Shown here: positions 1 to 8,269 of the stretch, in pieces
How positions within the stretch are numbered: position 1 is the first letter of the stretch
Layout of the letters: each line of letters opens with the position of its first letter
Assembly: GCA_017453065.1 (NCBI GenBank)
Contig: JAFTKW010000015.1
Coordinates: forward strand, 248,001-312,000
Reading direction: 5' to 3'
Source: Lachnospiraceae bacterium
GTDB taxonomy: Bacteria; Bacillota; Clostridia; Lachnospirales; Lachnospiraceae
Length of the DNA: 64,000 nucleotides
Notes under the pieces: model-generated
What the model saw: the letters and a program-made list of their open reading frames with translations, nothing else
Databases searched by the model: none
Told to the model about the DNA's origin: nothing
Made by a program: the position numbers and the translations under genes

Positions 1-1
1 A

Positions 2-904
2 CTGAGTTGTGGCAAAAGTAGTGGCACAGTGGAATGGTATCAGCTTTCCTGTGGTAAAAATGAATCTACGGTTGAGGCATTCGAACTAAACTGTGGATAT
101 AGTGAAGGGCAGGTAGAAGCGTACAAACGTAATTGCGGTATGACAGGAAAAACCATTGTCGGATATAAGTTGGTTTGCGACTTGGAAGTGAATGTGACTT
201 CAGAGGATGTGATTCAGCCCGTGAAGGTGCCAATAAAGGAGGAAGAACCGGTGCAGGGGCTCGGTACAGAAGTGCCAGATGGCATGAAGACGGGCCAGGA
301 GGATGGCGCAGAAGTGCTGGATGGTATGAAGACGGGCCAGGAGGATGGCGCAGAAGTGCCGGATGGCGCGGAGACAGTGAAGGAGGATGGTGCAGAAGTG
401 CCGGATGGCGTGAAGATAGGCCTAGCGGACGGAGCAGCAACGCTGAGAGGCGCGGAGATAGTGAAGGAAGATGAAGTGCAGGTAGGAGCAAGCGAAGAAC
501 GTGTACCCACCACTAGTGTGATGGCACAGAGCGAACCAACAGACTTGCAGATGGCGAAGCTTCAGTTGGGCAGCGTACAAGAAAAGAGTCTTGTTGCGCT
601 ATGCCTTTTTGCAGCGGTATGTGTGCTAGGGATTTGGCTATACTTTAAGAAGACAGTGGCACTTTTTTATTATGATGAAACCAATCACTATCACAGCCTT
701 GGCAGAATTACGTTTAGGCGCACGCAGAAAGGCTATCATGTAGAGATAGGCAATGGAATTCGCAAGAAGGCCAGCACGGACAGGTACCGAATTCGTACCA
801 CGAAAAACATGCAAAAGGCAGCAGAAAAACAGCATTTGTACGTGAAAATATCTACTCAAATCATGAAATTGGGATTGGAAGAATATGTAGACTTCGCTCT
901 TTAG
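2..904 (+). CDS. Cys-repeat membrane protein, 5' partial
   Basis: The frame is open from base 2 and the first GTG (29) lies inside a repeat unit, so the true start is upstream of the window. The visible part begins with four 14-residue repeats of the form (L/R)-(S/N)-C-G-x6-(V/I)-x4, followed by about five acidic 14-residue repeats resembling EVPDGMKTGQEDGA (about 270-470). One hydrophobic segment near 585-650 is followed by a basic tail of about 85 residues. The likely topology is an extracellular or luminal repeat region, one membrane anchor and a cytoplasmic tail. Similar CG-spaced repeats occur in uncharacterised Lachnospiraceae proteins. No enzymatic domain was recognised and the function is unknown. 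Confidence 0.75.
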   Translation: MSCGKSSGTVEWYQLSCGKNESTVEAFELNCGYSEGQVEAYKRNCGMTGKTIVGYKLVCDLEVNVTSEDVIQPVKVPIKEEEPVQGLGTEVPDGMKTGQEDGAEVLDGMKTGQEDGAEVPDGAETVKEDGAEVPDGVKIGLADGAATLRGAEIVKEDEVQVGASEERVPTTSVMAQSEPTDLQMAKLQLGSVQEKSLVALCLFAAVCVLGIWLYFKKTVALFYYDETNHYHSLGRITFRRTQKGYHVEIGNGIRKKASTDRYRIRTTKNMQKAAEKQHLYVKISTQIMKLGLEEYVDFAL

Positions 905-954
905 ACGTGGTAAAATGTCATATTGGATAAAAATGCTAAATTGGAGGTATCCGT

Positions 955-2010
955 ATGAACTGGAGAGACAATGTCAGAAGAGTGGAACCTTATGTACCAG
1001 GTGAACAGCCTAATAAGCCAAATATGGTGAAATTGAATACCAATGAATGTCCTTATCCACCTGCGCCAGGTGTAGAGCGCATAGCTAGAGAGATGGACTG
1101 CAATCAGATGAGATTGTATCCAGATCCCGAATGTAACGTGCTGGTGGAAGCTTTGGCAGATTTTTATAAATTAAGCCCTGAGCAAATTTTTGTGGGAGTG
1201 GGTTCAGATGACGTGCTTTCTATGTGCTTTTTGACCTTCTTTAACAATGACAAACCAATTTTGTTCCCAGATGTGACTTATGCCTTTTATGATGTGTGGG
1301 CGAATTTGTATCGCATTCCTTTTGAAGTTTGTCCACTCGATGAAAATTTCCACATCAATCCGGAGGATTACAAGAAGCCAAACGGAGGCATTATTTTCCC
1401 AAATCCAAATGCACCGACTGGTCTTTTAGAGCCTCTCCATGTAGTGGAGGATATCGTAAAATCCAATCCTGACAGCGTAGTAATAGTGGACGAGGCATAC
1501 ATTGATTTCGGCGGCAAGAGCTGTTTGGAGCTGATTGATAAATATGACAATCTGTTGATTGTACAGACTTTTTCCAAGTCTAGATCTATGGCTGGATGCC
1601 GTATCGGATTTGCCATGGGCAATAGAGAACTGATTAAATACTTGGAGGATGCAAAGTTCTCCTTCAATTCCTACACCATGAACCAGCCTTCTTTGTTGAT
1701 GGGTGCTGAGTCTGTGAAAGACAGACCATACTTTGAGAAGACTGTCGCAAAAGTGGTGAACACTAGAGAAAGAGTGAAAAAACAACTTACAGAGCTTGGT
1801 TTTACGTTCCCAGAGGCTATGGGTAACTTTATTTTTGCTAGCCATAAGAGCGTGCCTGCGAAGGAGATATTCCTTGCACTGAAGGAGCAGGATATCTATG
1901 TACGTTTTTGGGACAAGCCAAGGATTTCCAATCATCTTCGTATTTCCATCGGAACGGACGAAGAGATGGATAGATTGATAGAAGCGCTAACCAAGATTGT
2001 AGAAAGATAG
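955..2010 (+). CDS. hisC: Histidinol-phosphate aminotransferase
   Basis: This is a PLP-dependent class I/II aminotransferase of 351 residues, the usual HisC length. It is expected to convert imidazole-acetol phosphate and glutamate to histidinol phosphate in histidine synthesis. Visible marks are the NPNAPTG loop (150-156), the VDEAY aspartate (179) and the Schiff-base lysine K208 in TFSKSRSMAG. The ATG follows a TTGGAGG ribosome binding site. No other his genes are nearby, so a role as a broader aromatic or phosphoserine-type aminotransferase cannot be excluded. The stop overlaps the GTG start of the next gene by one base, which suggests translational coupling. Confidence 0.88.
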   Translation: MNWRDNVRRVEPYVPGEQPNKPNMVKLNTNECPYPPAPGVERIAREMDCNQMRLYPDPECNVLVEALADFYKLSPEQIFVGVGSDDVLSMCFLTFFNNDKPILFPDVTYAFYDVWANLYRIPFEVCPLDENFHINPEDYKKPNGGIIFPNPNAPTGLLEPLHVVEDIVKSNPDSVVIVDEAYIDFGGKSCLELIDKYDNLLIVQTFSKSRSMAGCRIGFAMGNRELIKYLEDAKFSFNSYTMNQPSLLMGAESVKDRPYFEKTVAKVVNTRERVKKQLTELGFTFPEAMGNFIFASHKSVPAKEIFLALKEQDIYVRFWDKPRISNHLRISIGTDEEMDRLIEALTKIVER

Positions 2011-2909
2011 TGAACAAAGTGGATTCATATAGAGATTTTGCGACGGTATACGACACCTTTATGGATGAAACTCCTTATGAACAGTGGTGCGAGTATATTC
2101 AGCAAGTGATAACTAAATATGGAATTTCCAAACCAAGGCTGCAGGGAGATGAAGAGCAAGAATTATCTTGTTATAACGCAGTGGATACACAGGAAACGCA
2201 GGACAAGAAATGCGAACAGGAGACAAGGGAAAATGCGCTCCGTTCGGAGCGAGACTTGGTGCTTGATCTGGGCTGTGGCACAGGAACGCTGACAGAGATG
2301 CTGGCAGAAAAAGGCTACGATATGATAGGAGTTGACCTGTCCGCTGAGATGCTTGCTATCGCCATGGGAAAACGCCAGCAGGCAGAGTCAGGAACCCTTT
2401 ATCTTTGTCAGGATATGAGGGACTTTGAACTTTACAGTACCGTTGGCACTGTGCTCAGCGTATGCGACAGTGTCAATTATTTGCTGGACGAGGAAGATGT
2501 ACTTCAGACATTTCAGTTAGTAAATAACTACCTTTATCCAGGTGGCATCTTTTTGTTTGATTTCAATACGGTGTATAAATATGAGCAGGTAATCGGGGAT
2601 ACCACGATTGCGGAGAGCAGGGAGGACTGTAGCTTTATCTGGGAAAACTTCTACGACCCAGAAGAGCAACTGAACGAATATGATTTGACTATCTTTGTGA
2701 AGACCGATGCCGGGGACGAAGAACCTTTATTTAGGCGTTTTCAGGAGACTCATGTGCAGCGTGGATATACCTTAGAGCAGATGAGCAGACTGGTGAAAGA
2801 GGCAGGTATGGAGGTCGTATTTGCAATAGATGCAGACACCCATGATAAGGTCACTGCTGAAAGTGAGCGAATATATATATTGGCAAAGGAAGTAAGGAAG
2901 CATGAGTGA
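2010..2909 (+). CDS. Class I SAM-dependent methyltransferase
   Basis: The protein has 299 residues and a Rossmann methyltransferase core. Motif I is VLDLGCGTGTLTEML and is followed by the acidic IGVDLS at the end of strand 2. An insert of about 40 Gln/Glu-rich residues separates the N-terminal helix (RDFATVYDTFMDETPYEQW) from motif I. The substrate cannot be deduced. The GTG start overlaps the hisC stop, and the 3' end overlaps hslO by 8 bp, so the three genes probably form one transcript. Confidence 0.88.
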   Translation: MNKVDSYRDFATVYDTFMDETPYEQWCEYIQQVITKYGISKPRLQGDEEQELSCYNAVDTQETQDKKCEQETRENALRSERDLVLDLGCGTGTLTEMLAEKGYDMIGVDLSAEMLAIAMGKRQQAESGTLYLCQDMRDFELYSTVGTVLSVCDSVNYLLDEEDVLQTFQLVNNYLYPGGIFLFDFNTVYKYEQVIGDTTIAESREDCSFIWENFYDPEEQLNEYDLTIFVKTDAGDEEPLFRRFQETHVQRGYTLEQMSRLVKEAGMEVVFAIDADTHDKVTAESERIYILAKEVRKHE

Positions 2910-3792
2910 ATATAGAGATTATATCGTAAGAGCAACAGCTGCAAATGCCCAGGTTAGAGCATTTGCCTGCAGTACCAAGAACCTAGTCGAAAGAGGAAGA
3001 CAGATTCATGGAACAAGTCCAATCATGACAGCAGCACTGGGAAGACTTTTGTCTGCAGGCTGTATGATGGGTAGTATGATGAAGAGTGACAAAGATTTGC
3101 TGACCCTTCAGATCAAAGGCATGGGTGCGGGCAAAGGACTTACGGTAACAGCTGATAGCCTTGGCAATGTAAAAGGGTATGTGGAAGAGCCAATCGTAAT
3201 CCTTCCTCCAAATGCAAAGGGAAAACTGGATGTGGCTGGAGCCATCGGACCTGGCACCTTGAGAGTGATCAAGGACTTGGGACTGAAAGAACCATATATC
3301 GGACAGACAGAATTGCAGACCAGTGAAATTGCAGAAGATTTGACTTATTACTTTGCAACTTCTGAGCAGGTTCCTTCTTCTGTAGGACTTGGTGTGCTCA
3401 TGGAAAAGGACAATACCGTCAAACAAGCAGGTGGATTTATTGTACAGCTGATGCCTTTTACAGAGGATCGTGTTATCGATCAGCTAGAGAGCAATCTGGC
3501 AAAGATTAGTTCTGTGACAGCAATGCTTGACGCGGGCATGAGCCCAGAGCAGATGCTGGAGCTTTTGCTGGAAGGGCTGGACATGAATATCGCAGATACT
3601 CTGCCATGTGCATATACCTGCAACTGCAGTAGAGAACGCGTGGAAAAAGCAATTATCAGTGTTGGTAAGGTGGATATTCAGTCCATGATTGAAGATGGGG
3701 AACCTATAGAGGTAAACTGTCAGTTTTGTGATGAACATTATGTATTTAGCGTAGAAGATTTGGAGCGCATGTACAGGAGAGCACTGAAATAA
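2902..3792 (+). CDS. hslO: Redox-regulated chaperone Hsp33
   Basis: This 296-residue protein matches Hsp33, a cytosolic holdase chaperone activated by oxidative unfolding. The zinc-binding switch is intact: C240-N-C242 and C273-x2-C276 near the C-terminus. The N-terminal part has the family features (RDYIVRATAANAQVRAFA; GPGTLRVIKDLG). Zinc is lost and disulfides form under peroxide stress. The gene overlaps the methyltransferase and lies 21 bp upstream of nadE. Confidence 0.95.
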   Translation: MSEYRDYIVRATAANAQVRAFACSTKNLVERGRQIHGTSPIMTAALGRLLSAGCMMGSMMKSDKDLLTLQIKGMGAGKGLTVTADSLGNVKGYVEEPIVILPPNAKGKLDVAGAIGPGTLRVIKDLGLKEPYIGQTELQTSEIAEDLTYYFATSEQVPSSVGLGVLMEKDNTVKQAGGFIVQLMPFTEDRVIDQLESNLAKISSVTAMLDAGMSPEQMLELLLEGLDMNIADTLPCAYTCNCSRERVEKAIISVGKVDIQSMIEDGEPIEVNCQFCDEHYVFSVEDLERMYRRALK

Positions 3793-3813
3793 TAATCGCA
3801 TGGGAGGAAGACT

Positions 3814-5835
3814 ATGCAGTATGGTTTCGTGAAAGTGGCAGCTGTTTCCCCTAAGGTTAAGGTTGCTGATGTAGATTTTAATTTGGCGCAGATCAAGGCG
3901 CAGTTGGATGCTTGCTGGGAGAAGGAGGTTTCAGTGGTGGTGTTCCCTGAACTTTCTTTGACGGGTTATTCCTGTGCCGATCTGTTTTTCCAGGAGGCTT
4001 TGCTCGTGAAGGCGAGAAAAGCCTTGTTTGATTTAGCGGAATATACAGAGGGCAAAGAGGGTCTGGTATTTGTAGGACTGCCGCTTGAAAAAGACGGTAA
4101 ATTGTACAATGTGGCAGCCGCTTTGTCTGATGGGGAAATATTGGGTATTGTGCCTAAGATGAATATCCCAACCTATGGCTGGGCTAACGAGGGCAGATAT
4201 TTTGCCAAAGGAAGTGCAGTGGTAGATGATATTGTGCTGGAGGATGAAGGCTATGCAGTGATTCCTTTCGGGGCAAGCCAACTTTTTACTTGCAACAGCG
4301 TGGAAGGTCTTGCAGTGGCATGCGAGATATGCGAGGATCTTTGGGTGCCAAATACACCTAGTACCAGTCATGCATTGGCTGGAGCAAATCTGATTGTAAA
4401 CTTGGCGGCATCCAATGAAATGGCTGGCAAAGAAACCCAGATTCAGAAACTGGTGGAGGCTACCAGTAGCAGACTGAAATGTGCCTATGCCTTTGCGTCT
4501 GCTGGGGCAGGCGAGTCCACACAAGACGTGGTCTTTGGTGGAAGATGTCTGGTGGCTGAAAACGGAGCGCTTCTAAATACCAAGCTTCCTTTCGAAAGCG
4601 GTATGGTAGTGACAGATGTGGATATTCAGATGCTTCGCATCCTGCGCCGCAAAATGTCCACTTTTGGATGCGGTGTGGGCGAAACATCTTTGATGGGAGT
4701 AATGAGTGATTCTTTGACAGAGGATTATGTGAGAACTTCCTTTTATCTAAAGCAAAAGCAGGTTCCCTTGAAGCGTAAATTTGCAACCAATCCATTTCTA
4801 CCGGAGGACCCCTATGAACAGGACCTTTATTTGGAGGATGTCTTTGAAACACAGGCAAGAGGACTTGCGGGACGCTATAGTCATATAGGCTGTAAAACAG
4901 CCGTACTTGGCATTTCGGGTGGATTGGACTCCACTTTGGCGTTACTGGTTACAGTGAGAGCATTTGATATGCTAGGCCTTGACAGAAAAGGCATCTATGC
5001 GGTCACAATGCCTTGCTTTGGCACTACCGACAGAACTTATTCCAACGCCTGTGAACTTTCCAAACTTCTTGGAGTTACGCTAAAGGAAGTAGACATCAAA
5101 CAGTCCGTGATGTGTCATTTTGAGGATATAGGACAGAATCCAGATTTGCACGATGTGACTTACGAAAATGCCCAGGCGAGAGAGCGCACACAGGTGCTTA
5201 TGGATATAGCCAATATGGTGGGCGGTCTGGTAATTGGTACAGGAGACTTGTCCGAACTGGTACTTGGATGGGCAACCTACAACGGAGACCATATGTCCAT
5301 GTACAGTGTAAATAGTGGTGTACCAAAGACCATGGTGCGTCGACTAATTGAATATGTGGTCGAAAGAGGCGAAGGACTGATCGGCAGTGGCTTGGGAGGC
5401 GATCCTCTCTATGGCGACTGTGAATGGGCTGGCATCAATGCTATTTTAAAGGATGTGTTGGCGACGCCAGTAAGCCCAGAACTTCTGCCCCCTAGCAATC
5501 AAGATATTGCACAGAAGACAGAAGATTTAGTGGGACCTTACGAGCTTCATGATTTCTTTTTGTACTATGTGTTGGGCTTTGGCTTTGGACCATCCAAGAT
5601 TTTTGCCTTGGCCAAAGTGGCTTTTCGTCATAAGTACGAGCCGGAGGCTATATATAAATGGCTGAAAGCTTTTTATACTAGATTTATGACGCAGCAATTT
5701 AAACGTTCCTGCCTACCGGATGGGCCTATGGTGGGTCCAATATCCGTTTCTCCTAGATGTGGATTGAGCATGCCTTCGGATGCCAGTTTGGCTCTATGGA
5801 TGAAGGAAGTGGAGCAATTGGAACCCTTGAGCTAG
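3814..5835 (+). CDS. nadE: Glutamine-dependent NAD+ synthetase
   Basis: The 673-residue two-domain enzyme makes NAD+ from deamido-NAD, ATP and glutamine. The N-terminal nitrilase-type glutaminase carries the E46-K115-C173 triad (FPELSLTGYS, VPKMNIP, ICEDLW). The C-terminal synthetase has the PP-loop SGGLDS at 367-372. Length and domain order match the glutamine-using NadE type. The ribosome binding site is GGGAGGAAGACT. The gene ends one base from the stop of a convergent gene, with no obvious terminator between them. Confidence 0.96.
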   Translation: MQYGFVKVAAVSPKVKVADVDFNLAQIKAQLDACWEKEVSVVVFPELSLTGYSCADLFFQEALLVKARKALFDLAEYTEGKEGLVFVGLPLEKDGKLYNVAAALSDGEILGIVPKMNIPTYGWANEGRYFAKGSAVVDDIVLEDEGYAVIPFGASQLFTCNSVEGLAVACEICEDLWVPNTPSTSHALAGANLIVNLAASNEMAGKETQIQKLVEATSSRLKCAYAFASAGAGESTQDVVFGGRCLVAENGALLNTKLPFESGMVVTDVDIQMLRILRRKMSTFGCGVGETSLMGVMSDSLTEDYVRTSFYLKQKQVPLKRKFATNPFLPEDPYEQDLYLEDVFETQARGLAGRYSHIGCKTAVLGISGGLDSTLALLVTVRAFDMLGLDRKGIYAVTMPCFGTTDRTYSNACELSKLLGVTLKEVDIKQSVMCHFEDIGQNPDLHDVTYENAQARERTQVLMDIANMVGGLVIGTGDLSELVLGWATYNGDHMSMYSVNSGVPKTMVRRLIEYVVERGEGLIGSGLGGDPLYGDCEWAGINAILKDVLATPVSPELLPPSNQDIAQKTEDLVGPYELHDFFLYYVLGFGFGPSKIFALAKVAFRHKYEPEAIYKWLKAFYTRFMTQQFKRSCLPDGPMVGPISVSPRCGLSMPSDASLALWMKEVEQLEPLS

Positions 5836-5836
5836 C

Positions 5837-6379
5837 TTACTGAACTTCCTGCTTGGGAAGGGCTTTGGATAGAGATTCCTCAATCGCATTAAGCAGGATT
5901 TGACTGGTATATTTATTTTCTTCGCCATAGGAAACTTGCTCTAGTGGAATTCCGTCGTACAGCTGTGTGCTGATAGCTTCTAGGGCAGGCTCAAGGAGTG
6001 GATACATGGTAGCAACTGCTTCATCTAGATTGACAAGTCGAACAGAGGTGATGAGAGTGCGGTCAACCACAACTTCCATATCTACGGTCTGATTGCCCAA
6101 AACTAAGGCAGTGCTGTAAATTCCAGGTATGTAGGAAACTTCCGAATCTGTCAGGTTACCTTGGAGAGAATTGGATGTGTTTCCAGAATTTGGGTCGCTT
6201 AAGGAATCGGTATCTAGTTCCTGACTGGGGCCAGAGTCAGTGTTTGGAGTGGAGATGGTTTCTTTTGGACGAAATGCAATCCACAGTAAAACAATCAGAA
6301 TGAGGCATAATGCTACAAAGATACCCAAGTAAATTAGTTCTTTTAATTTGAGAACAACTATTTTTGTTTTAGAATTCAT
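5837..6379 (-). CDS. Membrane-anchored FMN-binding-like protein
   Basis: The protein has 180 residues. An N-terminal membrane segment (about residues 15-36) is followed by a Ser/Thr/Asn-rich linker and a C-terminal domain of about 95 residues. The pattern GIYSTALVLGNQTVDMEV...YTSQILLNAIEESL recalls the FMN-bind fold (G-x-Y, VEV strand, YTS helix), in which FMN is attached to a Thr or Ser of a [ST]GATYTS-like motif. That motif is only partly kept here (YGEENKYTS), so covalent flavin binding is uncertain. Translation starts after AAAGGGAGCC. The gene is convergent with nadE and divergent from dapF. Confidence 0.6.
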   Translation of the reverse strand: MNSKTKIVVLKLKELIYLGIFVALCLILIVLLWIAFRPKETISTPNTDSGPSQELDTDSLSDPNSGNTSNSLQGNLTDSEVSYIPGIYSTALVLGNQTVDMEVVVDRTLITSVRLVNLDEAVATMYPLLEPALEAISTQLYDGIPLEQVSYGEENKYTSQILLNAIEESLSKALPKQEVQ

Positions 6380-6460
6380 ATTATTTGGCTCCCTTTCTTG
6401 TTTGTATACTATATGAGAGAGGAAGATAGATTAGAACAAATAGCATTTTTTGCATAGTTT

Positions 6461-6505
6461 ATCCCCGTTAATACTCTTTTGTCGGGGATAAAATGCTGTT
6501 ATAAT
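6461..6505 (+). promoter_or_regulatory. Hairpin and promoter region of dapF
   Basis: An inverted repeat ATCCCCG/CGGGGAT (6461-6467 and 6483-6489) overlaps the expected -35 region. A TATAAT at 6500-6505 lies 32 bp before the dapF start. No good -35 hexamer is seen, so the dyad could be an operator or a leftover terminator stem. Confidence 0.4.
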
Positions 6506-6536
6506 GAGATAAATCAAAACCTTTGGAGGTACAAAG

Positions 6537-7376
6537 ATGAAGTTTACCAAGATGCATGGATTAGGAAATGACTATATATACGTGGATGGCAGCAAGGAGC
6601 AGATTCCAACAGAGAAAAAGCCAGAAATTGTAAGAAAACTCAGCGACCGCCACTTTGGAATTGGTGGAGATGGAGTTATTTTTATCAATCCTTCTGATGA
6701 AGCAGATTTTGAGATGGAAATGTACAATGCAGACGGCAGCCGTGCAGAGATGTGCGGAAATGGTATTCGTTGTGTAGCCAAGTTTGTATATGACAAGGGT
6801 CTTACAGACAAGAAGTGCATCACCATTGTCAGTGCAGGCAAAGTGAAAACATTAAATCTTACCATTCATGGCAAGAAGGTAGAACTTGTAAAGGTAAATA
6901 TGGGCGAGCCCGAGCTTGCTGCGGTCAATGTACCAGTTTTGGCAGATACGGAGCAGGTAATTGACCAGCCTATCTGGGTGCAGGACAAAGAATATCGCAT
7001 GACTTGTGTATCTATGGGTAATCCACATGCGATAGTGTTTATGGATGGCGTGAAGGAAATGGATTTGGAAGCCATCGGACCATACTTTGAAAATCATGCC
7101 AGATTTCCTAAACGTACCAACACAGAGTTTGTGCAGGTTCTGGATAGAAACACAGTACTGATGCGCGTTTGGGAGCGTGGAACAGGTGAGACCCTAGCCT
7201 GTGGAACAGGTGCAAGCGCAACTGCTGTAGCATGTATATTAAATGGTCTTACCGAGGAACAGGTTACGGTGAAACTTCTCGGCGGCGATTTGGAAATCTA
7301 TTGGGACCGCAAGGACAACTGTGTCTACATGACAGGCCCAGCGGAGACTGTGTTTGAAGGCGAAGTGGAAATATAA
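6537..7376 (+). CDS. dapF: Diaminopimelate epimerase
   Basis: The 279-residue enzyme interconverts LL- and meso-diaminopimelate for lysine and peptidoglycan synthesis. Both catalytic cysteines are visible: C73 in EMCGNGIRC and C222 in LACGTGAS. The N-terminus [10 protein letters not shown] is diagnostic. The ATG follows TTTGGAGGT. A terminator follows the gene, so it is probably monocistronic. Confidence 0.97.
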   Translation: MKFTKMHGLGNDYIYVDGSKEQIPTEKKPEIVRKLSDRHFGIGGDGVIFINPSDEADFEMEMYNADGSRAEMCGNGIRCVAKFVYDKGLTDKKCITIVSAGKVKTLNLTIHGKKVELVKVNMGEPELAAVNVPVLADTEQVIDQPIWVQDKEYRMTCVSMGNPHAIVFMDGVKEMDLEAIGPYFENHARFPKRTNTEFVQVLDRNTVLMRVWERGTGETLACGTGASATAVACILNGLTEEQVTVKLLGGDLEIYWDRKDNCVYMTGPAETVFEGEVEI

Positions 7377-7418
7377 ATAAGAGGACTAAATGAATCGTCA
7401 GAATAAGTGGCTAGAGAG

Positions 7419-7443
7419 GCTCCCCAAACCGGGGAGCTTTTTT
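7419..7443 (+). terminator. Rho-independent terminator after dapF
   Basis: The stem GCTCCCC/GGGGAGC (7419-7425 and 7431-7437) has a five-base loop and is followed by six T residues. Confidence 0.88.
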
Positions 7444-7465
7444 AGTGTCCATTTTTAAGAAAACT

Positions 7466-7509
7466 GTAAGATTTATCCTCCTTTTTTTGTAAGAAAATGT
7501 AGATATAAT
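7466..7509 (+). promoter_or_regulatory. Promoter of the first two-component operon
   Basis: A TATAAT at 7504-7509 lies 62 bp before the response regulator start. Two TGTAAGA copies about 23 bp apart occur upstream and no clear -35 is present. This fits activation by a bound regulator, possibly autoregulation by the downstream OmpR-type protein. The last point is inference. Confidence 0.45.
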
Positions 7510-7570
7510 GATTTTGTTGGCGGGGAATTGTGATATGATTAAGGTATCACATGCGTAAAGGAAAAAGACT

Positions 7571-8269
7571 ATGGAACAAGAACATATTTTGGTAGTTGAC
7601 GATGACAAGGATATTGTCAACACATTGAGAATTCAATTGGAAAAAGAAGGGTATAAGGTGCTGTGCGCCTACGATGGTCAGGAAGCCTTGGATGTGCTGG
7701 TGCGAGAAACAGTACATCTGATTTTGCTTGATGTAATGATGCCCCGCTTAGACGGTTTTTCAGCCATCATGAAAATCCGGGAAAAGAAAAACATACCCAT
7801 CCTTGTCATGTCCGCCAAATCAGAGGACTCTGACAAAATATTGGGTCTTTCCATAGGGGCAGATGACTATATTACGAAGCCTTTCAATGCAAAGGAAGTA
7901 ATCGCCAGAGTGAAAAGCCAGCTGAGAAGATATATGAGGCTGGGCGGAATTCACGCCGGAACGGAAGTGGTCAAGATAGGAAGGCTGAGTTTTGACTTTA
8001 CGGCGCATATCCTGACAGCGGATGACGAACCAGTCAAATTGACTTCTACAGAAACAAAAATTGTGGAACTTTTCATGCGTAATCCAGGACGAATTTTCTC
8101 GGCAGAGGAAATCTACTCTTTAGTTTGGAATGAGGCGCTTGCCTACAACGGAGAAAACACCGTTATGGTACATATTCGAAGAATCCGTGAAAAGATAGAA
8201 ATCAATCCGAGTGAACCGGAATATTTAAAGGTGGTGTGGGGAATTGGATACAAATTTGAAAACAAGTAA
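7571..8269 (+). CDS. OmpR-family response regulator
   Basis: The protein has 232 residues, with an N-terminal receiver domain and a C-terminal winged helix. The acidic pocket D10-D12, the phospho-acceptor D54 (LLDVMMPRLDG) and the switch lysine K103 (ITKPF) are present. The C-terminal half contains the winged-helix pattern TSTETKIVELFM...VHIRRIREKIE. It should bind DNA when phosphorylated by the kinase that follows. The kinase start lies within the last codons of this gene, indicating coupling. Confidence 0.95.
   Translation: MEQEHILVVDDDKDIVNTLRIQLEKEGYKVLCAYDGQEALDVLVRETVHLILLDVMMPRLDGFSAIMKIREKKNIPILVMSAKSEDSDKILGLSIGADDYITKPFNAKEVIARVKSQLRRYMRLGGIHAGTEVVKIGRLSFDFTAHILTADDEPVKLTSTETKIVELFMRNPGRIFSAEEIYSLVWNEALAYNGENTVMVHIRRIREKIEINPSEPEYLKVVWGIGYKFENK

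Noticed and set aside
66..491. Pro/Ser/Leu-rich minus-strand frame opposite the first gene
   Set aside because: Its repeats are the antisense of the 42-bp coding repeats of the plus-strand gene.
7390..7455. Short frame MNRQNKW... after dapF
   Set aside because: It reads through the terminator and lacks a ribosome binding site.
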